Assembly: GCA_016801885.1 (NCBI GenBank)
Contig: CM028900.1
Coordinates: 10,447,501 to 10,511,500, forward strand
Source: Toxotes chatareus
Lineage: Eukaryota > Chordata > Actinopteri > Toxotidae
Length of the DNA: 64,000 bases
Reading direction: 5' to 3'
A model generated the notes under the pieces. It made no database searches. It saw nothing but the letters and a program-made list of their open reading frames with translations, and was not told where the DNA came from. Both the position numbers and the translations under genes were made by a program. This document shows, one piece after another, positions 1 to 13,092 of the stretch (positions within the stretch are counted from its first letter, which is position 1; each line of letters starts with the position of its first letter).

Positions 1-1414
1 ATATTTCAAATGCAGCTTTTCTCTGGGCATCAGTATCACTCTTAAACCATGTAGGGGTTTGTTGATTCTTTGTTTATTCCATGTCATTAATTAAATGTAG
101 CCATAAATTTACATTTTAATAGATATTGGCTGAATGATGAATGATGCAGAGAGAGAAAAGTCTGAGAGTGCTGTGTGTTGTAGTGTTTAGATGGAAAGTA
201 ATCTGCATTCCTCTGAGCTCTGTGGAGGAGAGAGATGGCCTGAAGGAGAGAGAGAGCTTGTAGGGAACTGAAAACTGTTCTCTGTTACAAAGCTACTTAA
301 ATCTCACAAAAGGAAATTAACTTCGTGAATTGCAAGAGGAGATGGATTGCAATTAAAATTCAGCTTCCTTTTAGAAAGTGTAAGATTTGTAGACTCATCA
401 AATCCAGCAGTGCTCCCTCTTTTATAATCCTATTCTCAGTAATAATAAAGCTGTAAAACTGAAAAAGCAACAACAGCACTGAAGGCAGGCCTTCAATTAA
501 AGTTAAAGGCAGATACAAATAAAAATATTTCAAACTGAACTGACTCGCCAAAATTCATTCTCTGTCAGTGTGATCTCAAGGAGTGTGTTTTCAGGACCAC
601 AGAAAAATACACTGGAAACAATTTAGACCATCATGAGACACTTAACCTTTCCACTGAAACCCCTTCTGGTGAACTTAAAAGTGGTAAAAAGGAAATCTTT
701 CAAAGGAATAAGCGACTTCCTTGTTGAGCTTCACTCTTTTCAAGTACTACCAAAGTTCCTGTGCAGCCTAAACAGTTCTCAAAGCAAATGAGGACTTCTC
801 CACCCAACATCACATTCAGAATGGTTTTGTTTCTGTTTGACATGCCGCTTCCTGTTTATCATCACCCTGCGCAGCCCTAACAACCTCATTCCAGCACTTC
901 AGGAAGCAAAAACTCCTCAAAGCTATTCCTCGGACATAATTTAGAACAGAAACACACATTGAAGTTGTCTAATTTTACTGAAATAATTAATTACAACTGA
1001 AGATACAAGATCTTTAATAGCGGTTCCTTTTGGCTACTGGTGCTCTAAAACATCAGCAACCAGAGGGAGGCAACTTGTCCTCCCTGCAGAGGGGGGACCA
1101 TGAGGATACTGCCATTATATCTCTGGTCTTCCTAAGATACTGTACAATCGGACTGCCGTGGTCCACCTACATGGTTGTTTTTACTTAATTTGCATGATTA
1201 GACCTCTTCTCAGGACTGTGTTTGTTGTAGAAACTGTACATCCCTGTCAAGGTCATGTTGCATCTGTCAATGCGGACAATGCACACCTTTAAAAACTCTT
1301 GTAGACCATTTTTCTCAGCAACAAGTTTGACTTCTCACAGTAGGAAAAGCACAGGTGTTACAAATAACGTTACGCTTTAGCACCATACTGTACTATTCCC
1401 AGTCAAGTAATAGA

Positions 1415-1478
1415 TTTTATTTATTTATTTATTTATTATTATTATTATTATTATTTTTTTTTTTTTTTTTTTTTTTTT
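1415..1478. repeat. Low-complexity (TTTA)n/(TTA)n followed by poly-T
   Basis: TTTA units pass into TTA units and then a run of about 25 T (1454-1478). In this orientation it could be the reverse-complemented A-tail of a degraded retroposed element, but the flanks do not identify one. Confidence 0.85.
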
Positions 1479-1489
1479 GCATGAGAACC

Positions 1490-1910
1490 CTACGTGTTTG
1501 TGATCAGTACAGGTGAGGAAGCATTTCCTCTTTGCCTCCCGAGATGGCTTCCTTTTGTTACCTTGTGACCTGACAGAGAGAGCACTGGCCCTCCTGTCAA
1601 CCCCTCCCTATCAGTGCCGGTGTTGTTCATGGGGGATTGCGTCTCGCCGTGATGCGGAGTTAAATCAGTTCCTGAACTTGCTGTACTTCTCAGTGCACGT
1701 TGTGTGACCTGGATCCAGACCTTAGCTGCGAGCATGTGGGTTGTATTTATCTGGGACTTTTCGTCTGAAGTCCAATGGCGTCGGTTCATTTGGCATGGAG
1801 TTACTGAGTGTTGGTCTACGAGGTTGACGGGTTAAGGTCGCCCAGGGGGGCGCGACCAGTCTTTGTAATGGGGGATCCGCACCGCCGACGACGCATCGCT
1901 TATCTTGTGA
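1490..1910 (+). promoter_or_regulatory. Candidate CpG-rich alternative promoter / first exon
   Basis: Local CpG density is clearly above that of the surrounding AT-rich DNA. A hairpin-forming GC block lies at 1836-1857 (GGTCGCCC pairing with GGGCGCGACC). A strong donor, CTT|GTGAGTACC, lies at 1906/1907. A non-coding or alternative first exon of ARHGAP6 splicing to 5117 would fit, since mammalian ARHGAP6 is known to use alternative first exons. The alternative is a young CpG-bearing repeat of a family I do not recognise. No convincing start codon with a long frame into the donor was seen. Confidence 0.25.
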
Positions 1911-4900
1911 GTACCTGTTGTTTCTGAGGGTTTCCCAGCGTGTCAAAGGAGGGGGAAGTTAAATTGCACAGAGACGTGACTTAACGTTAACACAGGACGT
2001 GTAATGCTAAGTCAGCAAGACTTAATGTGTGTCTGTTTGCTGGCTTGTTTGTTTGTTTATTTATTTGTCAGCAGGATAACGCAAAAGATGAATTATGATT
2101 TGCACCGAACTAGTTGGAGGGATGGGGCATGGGCCAGGGAAGAACTCAGTGAAATTTTGGGTCAGATCGGGGTCATTATTATAGTATATATAGTTATATT
2201 ATACTAGGAATTTCAGTTTTTTGTCAGGTGTCTGGTGTATGTTGTTTGACATTGGCCTTGGTGCTCTCTGAGCTCTCTTTTAGTTATTTATACCTTGAAA
2301 GTAGAGGGAAAAATAGCATAGCAGATATGTACCCTGTAGAACACATTTATTTATTTATTTTAAGAACAACAGGATGTGAGTAATTGAATGTCGTTTTTGT
2401 TGGCACTGGTTGTTTACAGGTTTTTAAGGACACTCCAGTTTCATTTTGGTTTTGTCAACACTTTTGCACATATGTAAAAAATTACAAGGCAGTGGGTGTG
2501 GGGTCTGTAAGCAAATGTTTTTAAACTGAATTGAACTGAATTTGCTGTATAAATCTAAACAAACAAATAATGTGGACAGAGTGTAAGGGCTCTTGTGGAA
2601 AACTCTTTCCATAATGCCCCATTGAATGGCTTCCTGAGGACTGAGGAATATTCATCACTTCACTGGATCTAGTTCAAGTGCAGTTGATTAGTGCTATCTG
2701 AACTTTCAATCTAGCTGCATTGTATGAACTACCTTGCACATTTCCCCTCATTGTGTTCGAGGGAGCACTAACAAAAGCTTTGTGTTTCAGCGAGGCTTTG
2801 AATTAAAATTAGGTACTGGTGCACAGCTTAGGAAAGTGCACCTCGGTGTGTGTTCTCTGAAACAGGAATGGGTTCAGATGATTTATCAGTTGATACATTT
2901 CAAGGAATGCTTGCTTTGTTGTATGCCTTGCTGTAACAGTATATAAATGAATGAATAAAACAAACAAACAAACAAAAAAAATTAACAACATAAAAGTCTA
3001 CTCACTAAACTGATCATAAATACTGATACTAAAAGTTAAAGAAGTAGCTTTTTTTTTTTTATCAGAATGTAGTTCATATGTCAAAAGACAATAAAAACAA
3101 GTTCACTTTAAAGCTTAAAGCACTGTTAGATTTCTTTTCGTATAGTCAGATGTTGCTCAAGTTGTTCTAATAGGTCAACCAGGACAAATTTGGTATTTTT
3201 AATTTTAGGTTAAAGACTATTTGCGACCGTGGCTCAGTGAGATAAGAAACAGCAACTTCATCCAACTTTGACAATGGCTGTTTCTGTAACAACTGGGTGG
3301 ATTGATTTGTGCATATCTTTATTCACTTATCCATTCCCTGACATTTATAATATGAAGAAATTGTGGATAAGTGAGTTTCTGTTATGTACAAAGTGATTGC
3401 ACACTCAAACATCATGTCTGAACGTGATACACTCAATCCTATTATTATGATAGAATAACTGAAGGGCGTTCGCATTGAAATTCTGTGCACGGTACCTGGA
3501 ATTCCACGAAAAAGTTAGTAAGCTTTGCTTTGAGGGTGTCACTTTGCTGACGGAGAGAAACTGTGGGAACCCAGTTCACCATCACATCAGATAGAAAGAA
3601 AATTTCCACTCCCATACAGTCACACCAGAGGAATGTCTGAAAAAAAAAATAAAAGGGTAGATAACAGCAAACATGACTCGCATTTAGCGTTAATTGCAAT
3701 ACAAACAGAGGCACATGAAATGCCGTTTCTTCTGTATTTTCTTTGCTGTAGCTCCATGTGCCCATTCTACCAAATCTGTGGTGGTTTCTGTTGCTGGTTC
3801 AGTTTATTTATTATAGAATACAGAGTTATAAGGTGATGTGGATTCAAGCTACTGAGTGCACCAGCTGAGTACCTTACAGTAACGTAGGCAGCTAACATAA
3901 AACAGATCAGCTTCAATAAGTAACAGATAACTGACTGTTAGCTGGAGTACTATTCACATTTTGACAGTGCAGAAAGGGTGTCATCATCTGTGTAAACCTC
4001 GACAATTCATTTGTCAAGCAAAAATTGTGAGGATTTCCTGCTTTGTCTTACGTGACAGCAAACTTAAGTATCTCTTAAGTCTCTCTTGGACTGTTGATCA
4101 GAAAAGACAAGCACTTTTTTCTGACATTTTATATGCAGAATGATAAATTGATGAATTGGCATATGAATCTATAATGAAAATAATAATTTGATGAAGCCCC
4201 ACAGTTGATGGGCTGAAAACAGCCATATTAGCAAATATTCACTGACTTATTTTCTTGCTTATGATGCTTTATGTCTGTCCTAAATCACGTCTTTGCGCAG
4301 TTACGGCATCATCCTCTTGTTAACAGTAATGATAGTAAACACAAGTCATACTTTAGGTCCCCCACACAAATTTGTTACAGCATACTGACCACTGCCTTTG
4401 TACAGTAAACAAATCGCCAAAGAAAATACATTTGCTATCTCACATTCTGTGCAAAGCACTATATGCGTACCACAAAAAAAGTATGCTACTGTAGCACAGT
4501 CCTAATTCTGATTTAATGCGAGTGAGCCACTTTAGTGTAAGCCTTATCCTGATAATGAGTTACTAAGCCTCTTTGGAACATGGCTCATATGATTGGCTTG
4601 ACTGTGCTGGATCAAAGCGCTGTAATCTCCAGCATAGAGATGCTCAAAGGTTCAGGATTTCAGATCAGATTATTTGCTTCGTCATTAGTACAGTACTAAA
4701 CCCACAGAATGGCTCATCTGTAGCACTGTTTACCAATGAAGTATTGTTTATAATTTTTTTTATTTGTACTGATGATAGATTATCCCAAAATTAGTGAAGT
4801 TCTTGTAAAATAAGATCATCTACACTATCAGTACACTTGCTGCTCTAATAAGACAGTGGGTTCAACTCAGCTTTTGGTTTTGAAAAGTACTTAGAAAACT

Positions 4901-5116
4901 CCCTTACTGGGGCACAGAAGTTCTGTCAGCACCTGTCAAGTCTTGCTTCTACAATCAGAAAAACAGACTTTAGACATGTCTGAAAACATTCTGTCAGTTT
5001 CATGTCATGGGAAACAGTAGAAGATTAATGTTGTCCTCTTTTTCAGTTGACAAGTCAGACAGAGATAGATGCATCTGATGTGTTGTGTGGATCTGTGTGT
5101 GCATGTGTGTCCTCAG

Positions 5117-8100
5117 GGTGACTTCACCTCGATCAGCGTGTCAGGACGCAGCGTTGACCTGAAGCCTGTCCCTTTGCAAAGCCTCTCTGAGCTAGAGAGG
5201 GTTCGTCTCCAGGATGTGGCCTTCAGGCGACTGCTTCGAGATCGCGACCTGGGCTGCCATATCACCATCCCCAAATGTATTCAAATACATATATACACAC
5301 ACATGATTATATTCACTCACAGTCCCTTTCTTATCTACTGAGTTGCTCTTTTCTCTCAGGCAAAAGCTTGTCACAGCATGTTTTATAAAACACACGCAGA
5401 GCAGCAAAGAGACAGGAGATGGTTCCCTCTCTCCTTCTTTGTTGTGTAAGGGTGTATTGCTCATGCTGCATGATTGATTGCATGGTGTGAGCACGTCTGC
5501 CTTCACTATACAGTAATGGGATGATTCATCATTGACCACTGAAAACTGTGTTAGTATTCTTCATAGCTCTCTTAGTAGCTTTCTTCTAATGCTGTACTTC
5601 TAGAATATCTTTTATGGGGAACGTGAACAAAGGAAAATAACGTTGAAACTCATGTTGTCCCTTTCTTATAAAATAGCATACTTCCTTATAGGGGATATAA
5701 ATTAAGATTCACCACTCTCCCCATTTTTATTGACACCTGTGTAGTTTGCCTATGTTTGTTTGCTCTTTTAAATTGTGTAACAGTTTAGGAAATGAACCTG
5801 AGAGTATCAGGTAGAGCAAGCAGGAGCAGGAGCATGCTAACTGTGACACCTCTGCCTCTTTTCAGGCCACAAGCACAAGAAGTCACTTAAGAAGAAGTTT
5901 GATTCGTTATCGAAAGAGAAGAACAAAGACAAAGGTGATATGGGTCAAAATATTCTCTTGATTGTAGCCATATGCAATGTCTAATTTTATAAGATATGAT
6001 AGGATCATAGATGAATTTTAGTGCACAAACCGGTCTTTTAGGTCTCTGGGAGAGCCACTGAGTGCAGTTAGGTTTTTTGTCCCACCCCACTTTTCCAGCC
6101 TAGTCAGCCGCTGACACTTGAAAAGATACACTTTGATCCTTTTGGCTGAAGCTGTATAGACTCACTGAAGCAGACATCCTCAGCTGTTTATGCCTATGGA
6201 GCACTGAGTGATTAGAGTCCTTATAGTACGATAAAGAAATCTCAGAGGGATCCGTGCTCTTCAACCCCGACACTGCCCCGCCCGCTACAATAATCTGGCA
6301 GGAAAGTGATGTTCTCTGTCAGACAGGCAGTCGAGGGAAATAACAAAAACAATCTTAAGTGGTGGCTCATTCATTATAGCCTATCCTCCAGCAAGGCCAG
6401 CCCCCTCTTTCCTCCTTTTCCGTTTTTGTTTACAAAGGCATTTCAGAAAGTATTTGCTCCCTAACTCTGAATATTGAGTGTGCACTGCAGAACACTGCTC
6501 TTGGTGTGTCTCTTGTCATATTTAGTTTGAGCAGCATTTATTTAAAAGTTCAAGTTAGAATGTAAAGAATGAATGAAGACAGTTTTTGAACAGCACTTAC
6601 TAGATCCAGAGGGTAAAAATACAATATGCTGACATGACATGACATGACACATCTAAAAAGTAATTTAACATTTCCCAGTTGACGTCGAGCCAGCAAGATG
6701 AACTTTAAATCCCCCTGTCTCACCCTTCCCCCTCACACAGAGAATATGCCCCAGGCGTTTGGCATACCACTGTCGCAGGTCATTTCCAACGACCGCACAC
6801 ACAAGCAGCGGCACGATCCCCCGCGGGAGGAGCACAGTGACCCCACTGAATTGATGTTATCCTTCCTTCACTTCAACTCCAGCTTCAAAAGGGCTAACAA
6901 AGAACTCTCCAGCAGCACCTCGTCTCTTAGCTCCACTTCTGAGACTCCTAATGAATCGCCTCATCCGAGCACACCAGACTCAGCCCCACGGACTCGCAGG
7001 AGGGTAGGCTTGTCTGTCAATAAACCTAACAGGCTGTTGTAGCGCAACAAGGACCCTGTCTAATTACACCTGCACCTACACCCACAAGATTTCTCTGGGA
7101 ATTTGTAACCTTTTTGGATAATCACTCATTGGATGGAGGATGCAGGCTTTAAATGATTGCACTGCGCTTTATCACTCACAACAGTCGCTCTATCTATGGT
7201 TGTCTCCCATCTGCTGGACAGGGTGGAGTGTCTGTGGATTGCATCACCGACCTTGATGATAACCAGTCTCGGCTCCTGGAGGCCCTCCAGCTGTCTCTGC
7301 CAGAAGAGGCAGCTGGTAGCAGGAAGAAACGCCATGACAAAAAGCTCAGCCTTAACCCTATTTACAGACAGGTGCCCAGGGCAGTGGATCTCTGCTGCCA
7401 GCACCTGGAAAAATATGGTACACATTATTAAAGTTACACTCTAAGAATAGTTCTAACAGTGCAGCATAGAAATGTACAGCATATCTCTGTACTGACAGTT
7501 CAGTAACAAATGCAGTTTGGCTTTAACCTTGTAAATCAGTTTGAAGGCTGAACAACAGGCACAAAATTGGCACTAAGAGAGCATCTTTGTCTTTGCTTAG
7601 GACTCCAGACGGTTGGAATTTTCCGTGTCGGGAGTTCCAAGAAGAGAGTACGGCAGGTAAGATTTCTGGTTAGCTGGTTAGCTTTAAAACATCACTGCAC
7701 TTAAATAAACTGCATCAACTGAGACTAACATTTTTGCCGTGTTATCTGTTGCGATATTTCATCCAGCTTCGTGAGGAGTTCGACCAGGGATGGGAGGTAC
7801 GCTTGGATGAGGAGCACAGTGTCCATGATGTAGCTGCGTTGCTGAAAGAATTCCTCAGAGACATGCCTGATCCACTGCTGACAAGAGAACTCTACAATGC
7901 CTTTATCAACACAATGTGTGAGGACAAAATGCATACTGTATTTACACACAGAACAACAACTCACTTTCTGTTGTTGGGATGAATTCTTGTGTTGCCGTCT
8001 GATTTATCTGAAACTGATTGGGCTTGTTTTTCTGCAGTGCTGGACTATTCAGACCAAGAGAGCGCCATCCAGCTCCTGATGTTTTTGCTTCCTCCCTGTA

Positions 8101-11100
8101 ACAGCGACACGCTGCAGCGTCTCCTCTGCTTGTTGTCCACTGTGGCTGCACATGCTGAAGACAGCCTGGACAGTGAGGGACAGGAGGTAAAGATGAGATA
8201 CATAAATGAGGTAGCACAAGACAAGGTGTCGATATTTTGGTCATAACTGAGTCTTTGGTCTGGGATTGGGATTAAACGCCTGTGGACCAGCTCTGTAGGC
8301 AGCCGTCAGGCATTTGTTCATTTTTAAAATTAAAAATGTTTTTTTTTTTTTTTTATTCCACTCACAAGTTCAAAAAGTATGTTTAGGAAATGTGCAGCTA
8401 CAACAGACTAATGCTGACATTTTTTAATGTTTACTGTGATTGTGATGCGTCCTAACAGCCAACTAAAAGGCATGAAGGCAGATGTTTGTGACATCTGCAG
8501 CTTCTAATTTGAAGAAAGTGCAGTGCCATTATGCATGATGATCCATTGTGGGTATCTTGCTTAAATGATGCACAACCAACATCACGGTCATGGTTCATAA
8601 TTCATAGATCATAATTTGTTATTCCCCCAGTTTATGTGTTGTAAACAGGAAGTGGAGGGAAATTGTCGCATTGTGAGGACACATTCTGTGAACACAGCTT
8701 ATCTCACCATCTACATATTTGCATCTTTTCATTCTGCACCTACTGGATTAATGTTTTTCCATTATTCCATAATGCCCGTCTGGACTGCCCTCTTTATTTG
8801 GTGAACCATTTTTGTCATGTTCCACTTTGGACTATAATATAATGTTTAATATAAATAATATAATTATTAATCATCATAATAATCCTTCCCACATTTCTAT
8901 ATTCTACTTTACTCAGTATTTTTTATGCATAGCAAGATGTTTTTGATTTTAGCACCTGTTTAAATATGAATATCATTGTCCTTGTGCACATGACCATGTT
9001 CTCTGCACTCACCATCGCGATTCTGCTCTTAAATTTGGGACCACAGTTGTAATTATCATCTTTTTATACTAATCTTACTTTTTGACTACTAATCGACACA
9101 CTGGAGATTAATAGTTTCCCACGCATTTAAAACCAGTTCTTTCTTGGCCTCAGTCCTTGAGCATACTTACTGTAAAGTTGAAGGAAAGGTCTGCTTGATT
9201 TCTTTCAACAAAAGAAGGCAGAGGCAGCCTTATTGATGGTGGCAGGCCTGTTAGGTGCACATTCCCAACATGTCCTAGATGCCAAGGAGAGTCTGTCTAC
9301 AGCAAAAAAGACACAGACTCCTAATGCGATAATTACTCCATGCATGTAAGAGTTGTCATTCCTGTGTGTAAGCACATGGGCAGATGAAAAGAAAATCTAA
9401 GGTAATTTAACTCATTGTTACCTTTCATGTAAATCATTTGCGTCTCAAAAATATTTCTCGTAATAGTGGGGGTCAAATTTGGGTAACGACAGATTATCTG
9501 GTTGTGATCTTAGAGGGTTACTTACAAAGCTGCTGAAGAAGATTAGTTTTGCTTTAACGTGAAGTTTATTGGTTGGAAATTGAAGAAACTTTAATCAACA
9601 AAACCTCACTAGTGTTCTTCTAAATAAAAGGCTTGCTTGGATGCTAACTGTACATTACTCTAACTGACGTTACTGTAACTGAAGGACTGCCACCATATCA
9701 AAATATCCAGTGAAAGTGTCCGTGTATGCACATGTCTGTTGTCAGACTTTCAAGACAAACAGATTTTGTCCTCTGTTTTGTTTAGATAACAGGAAACAAG
9801 ATGACGTCACTCAATTTAGCCACCATCTTTGGACCCAACCTCTTACACAAGCAAAAAAAAGACAAAGAGTTTGCTGTGCAGAGTTTTGCCCGTGCAGAGG
9901 AAAGTACAGCCATCATCAGTGTGGTCCAAAGGATGATCGATACACATGATACACTGTTTATGGTAAGCCGTGCTTACTGCAAACCAAAAAGCATGTAAAC
10001 AGATAAAGACATCCCTGGGTTTAATCAGACAATCTCTAGGTCTTATTCAGGTCATTTTGAGGCAAAAAAATGTTTGTAGGGAATTCTGTAGCTTAATGGA
10101 GTGGAGCCTCCTAATGAAATGTAAACATTAGCTTTATAGGTTTTGAGGACTAAGCTTTTACAGTCACATAAAACAAAGTAGTATCACAGTAAAACACAGA
10201 CATCCATGCAATTTGTTTTCCACTCCTGAAACTTTAAGTTGTTTTTTTAAATAGTGAATATTCTTTTCAGTGTATGGCAAATGATAAGCCATGCGAGAGA
10301 AGTTAATAAGTGCCATTCCAGCCTCTGTGTTGTTGTTTAGCGTATAGACAAGTTATTGGGAGCAAGGGCATCTACTTTGCGTTCTCTGCTTCTCATTATA
10401 GACTTAAGTACGAGTGCACTTTACAGTTATTGGACTATCTGAAAATGGGAATGGTAAGGAAGCCAGAAGGCAGTAAAGGCCCACCAGATACTTTCTCTGC
10501 ATCAGTAACATTGTTTTTCTAAACTGTTGTTAATTATTTTCTCGTAATACCACACAAATATCATGCTGTCCCTGTTACAGTATTTATTCTACTATAGAAA
10601 ATACTAGGAACACAAAACTGTTGGTGTAAAAAAAAATGCTGCTCTGGTGATAATGCTGTTATTTCTGTGTGGTACAAAGACAATAATTAATTACTATTGA
10701 GAAATGTGTGATAGTTTAATTAAGTTCAGTTTAAGTGTGAGCACAAGCAGAATTTTACAGTGAAACAGAGTTTTGGTTCTTCCAGGTTCCCGCTGACCTG
10801 CAGAACGAGGTGCTGATGAGTTTGCTGGAAACTGATCCCGATGTTGTGGATTACCTCCTACGGAGGAAAGCCTCTCCGTATTCGTGAGTTTCTACTTTGT
10901 CTCATTGTGTTTATTTGCGTCTGCGTCTCTGTGTACTATCATCTTGTTTATATGGTCTAAATGAAGCATGAACATTATAACTCATGATTACCCTCTGGTA
11001 ATATCTTTTTGTAAGATAGGGTGCTTTTCTCTGAGAATAAGTAGCCATATGCCTGGTGCTTATATCAGCAGGAGGTTATGTAATATTTATTGGGTTCTCT

Positions 11101-12564
11101 TTGTTTCTGCAGAGATCCAGGCCTTCTTAGAGCCAAAGAGTCCTTCTCTGAGCGATGCTTGTCCAGTGACTCCATCAAAGCATCCAGTGGAGAGGTGTCT
11201 CCTTATGACAACAACTCCCCTGTCCTGTCAGACGGACTGCTGTGGAAATATCCAGAGGACAGTAGTCCATATTCCGACAGAGTCCCCAGACTTTCTGGGC
11301 AGTACAAATTCAGTGGCCATTCAAAAGACGAATCTGGCAGCACCTCTCCTACACTTTCCACCGACAAAGGTGAACTAAATTCATTGAAGTATATAATTTT
11401 ATAAAGCATAATATAAAAGATTAGTTCTAGAAATACGCTTATTCCTTTTTTTGCTGAGATTTAGATGAGGATAAGAATGTAGCTGGAGCCAGCAGCTCAT
11501 TAGCATAGCTTGGGCTGTAGACTGTAAACATGGAAAATAGCTAGTCAGCTGTTTCCAAAGGAAACAAAATCTGCAAATGATTAGAGATACTTATGTATCT
11601 TCATATTTAAATGTTTATAATAATAGGAATATATTTATTATATATATTACCTTTGAACAGAGCTGGCTAGCTTTGTGATAATCTTCTCATATAACTCTCT
11701 TCTCCAAGAAGGCGAGTAAGCATATTTCCAAAAAAGTTTTACAATTTCTTGAATCTGTGTCCATAAAAACCATTTGATCTGGTAAACCAAAGTAAGTAAT
11801 CCTCTTAATTCTTTTGTTTCTGTTAGTGGCCTCAACACTTTGTGACAGTGACACTTTCTGGGACACCTGGCATGAACTGTTAAACAAAGGTTTTACCGGC
11901 CATCCCATCACTGGTAACAGAATCCTCTTTACATGATGCTGCAGTTGGTCTTTGAGATGTGCGATGAATGCCGGATGTTAATGAATGGTTTCTCCCAGGC
12001 TCCTTAGGAGACGTGTCAGAATGTGAGTCGTATGGATCATCAGAGGGGCTGAGCAGTCACCAAGGTAACCACAAGTTGCCCATCAGACCAATGCAAACCT
12101 CATTGGGTGTGCTGGAATGCAGGCCACACCTCCCGGTGACTCGCAGCAGCAGTGGTCCTGATGACCAGAGAGGACAGAAACAGCCAGGATCATCATTACA
12201 TCAAGGATTGAGCGGCCAATCAGGAGCCGTTAGCTCAGACAACTTAGCCACAAGGACAGGACACCCTGTATGTCCGTTATTTAAGGTCAGGATGGAGAGC
12301 TTGTCTCCCCTTCAGTACTCTGGACCACTTAGGGAGTCCCATATTTCTCACTCCACACCCTCCCTCTTCATGTATCAGTCTGACCCTCAGACTCCACATC
12401 AGTCCCAGCAGAACCCTGCTCCCCAGACTGTAGATACAGCAGACGCCTCTAGACCTGGACAGGAAAAGGGCCTTGGTGCACCAGACCTGCAGACAGAGAG
12501 GTGGCATATATGGCAGATACTGTCAAAAGAAAATACAGACGCCCTACCGGAAACCTTGGTGTGA
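5117..12564 (+). CDS. arhgap6: Rho GTPase-activating protein 6 (exons 2 to stop; 5' partial)
   Basis: Twelve coding exons: 5117-5276, 5866-5934, 6741-7003, 7222-7417, 7601-7656, 7767-7917, 8038-8186, 9786-9962, 10786-10883, 11113-11369, 11827-11913, 11999-12564. All have GT-AG introns and the phases join into 742 codons ending in TGA. The RhoGAP domain covers in-window residues 207-407. It has the arginine finger in VGIFRVG (R238) and the conserved Asn in ATIFGPNL (N366), so it should speed GTP hydrolysis on Rho proteins (RhoA for the mammalian protein), affecting actin fibres and adhesion. Upstream are a basic K/R stretch and a Ser-rich linker (SSSTSSLSSTSETPNES). The C-terminal third looks disordered and diverges from mammals, but FWDTWHELL and the terminal DALPETLV are kept. 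ETLV fits a class I PDZ ligand. The N-terminal exon is outside the window. Same strand as MID1, as in human. Confidence 0.96.
8187..9785 (+). other. ARHGAP6 intron between two RhoGAP exons
   Basis: This 1.6 kb intron runs from GTAAAG to TTTAG. It contains a T-run at about 8338-8354 and otherwise AT-rich unique sequence. I see no coding potential or recognisable element. Confidence 0.85.
11425..11745. mobile_element. MITE-like foldback element in ARHGAP6 intron
   Basis: The two ends are imperfect inverted repeats. The left arm (about 11428-11480) reads AAATACGCTTATTC, then GCTGAGATTTAGATGAG. The reverse complement of the right arm (about 11676-11730) reads AAATATGCTTACTC, then GAGAGTTATATGAGAAG. 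The interior has the GCTGGAGCCAGCAGCTCATTAGC and TTTCCAAAGGAAACAAAATC blocks that I recall from a very common percomorph dispersed repeat. There is no coding capacity, so it is a non-autonomous relic in the intron between 11370 and 11826. The family name was not verified. Confidence 0.6.
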
Positions 12565-12727
12565 TGCACCCTTCAACTCTGATGAACTATAAAGAGGATA
12601 AAGTTTAGGGACACAGGGGTGGTACACATTAATTTTGTTGTGTTAGACTCGAGTGTCTAAATTAGACTTGAATGTTATTGATGCTTAATTTGAAGCAATG
12701 AATGTTTTTTCTAAAGCCGAATGTAAA

Positions 12728-12733
12728 AATAAA
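12728..12733 (+). terminator. ARHGAP6 polyadenylation signal
   Basis: A canonical AATAAA lies 164 nt after the ARHGAP6 stop codon. It is followed within about 30 nt by T/G-rich sequence (CTGTTTGTGTTGTAATGTTG), as expected of a cleavage region. Later AATAAA-like hexamers could give longer 3' UTRs. Confidence 0.7.
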
Positions 12734-13070
12734 ACCCTGTTTGTGTTGTAATGTTGCTTTGAAATTGTAGTACCTTGATAAGTGCTGAAGCTACTTTAAT
12801 ATTGAGTTTTGTTACTGGCTCCACTTGTAATCTTAGTTGTGGAAATACAGAAGTCTGTATTACCACCCATGTCTTTTTTTTTTTTTTTTTAAAGAAGCCT
12901 AAAACTGGAGGTTATGTTTTGCTTATAGGTTATTACGCCATGTGTAAAACAGTTGATTGTTTGATTTGAATGAACCATCGCATTTCAGCCCTTTTCTCTT
13001 TATACACTCCTGTACTTTTTGTGTTTGAGTTGCAGGGAGTGATTGTTAAGCAGCATTATTTACAGGGACA

Positions 13071-13092
13071 TATATATATATATATATATATA
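13071..13092. repeat. (TA)11 microsatellite
   Basis: A perfect TA dinucleotide run about 510 nt past the ARHGAP6 stop codon. Confidence 0.95.

Larger units (their letters stand above)
1..5116. other. Non-coding stretch, ARHGAP6 intron 1 or 5' flank
   Basis: No open frame here has both codon-like composition and usable splice sites. The first convincing exon starts at 5117, after a TCCTCAG acceptor, and it enters mid-protein, so the large N-terminal exon of ARHGAP6 must lie upstream of the window. By that reasoning this stretch is intron 1. It is mostly AT-rich, with a T/A simple repeat at 1415-1478 and a more CpG-rich island at about 1490-1960, both listed separately. Confidence 0.6.

Noticed and set aside
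360..551. 63-residue minus-strand open frame, hydrophobic
   Set aside because: Reading of AT-rich DNA as Leu/Phe/Ser; no splice context and no recognisable motif.
1490..1946. Two overlapping minus-strand open frames in the CpG-rich block
   Set aside because: They are open because stops are depleted in GC-rich DNA; no family resemblance. The plus-strand donor is the better signal.
11968..11998. Upstream ATG of the long ARHGAP6 last-exon open frame
   Set aside because: It lies in the intron; the CTCCCAG acceptor at 11998 and the phase from the preceding exon show that the exon begins at 11999.
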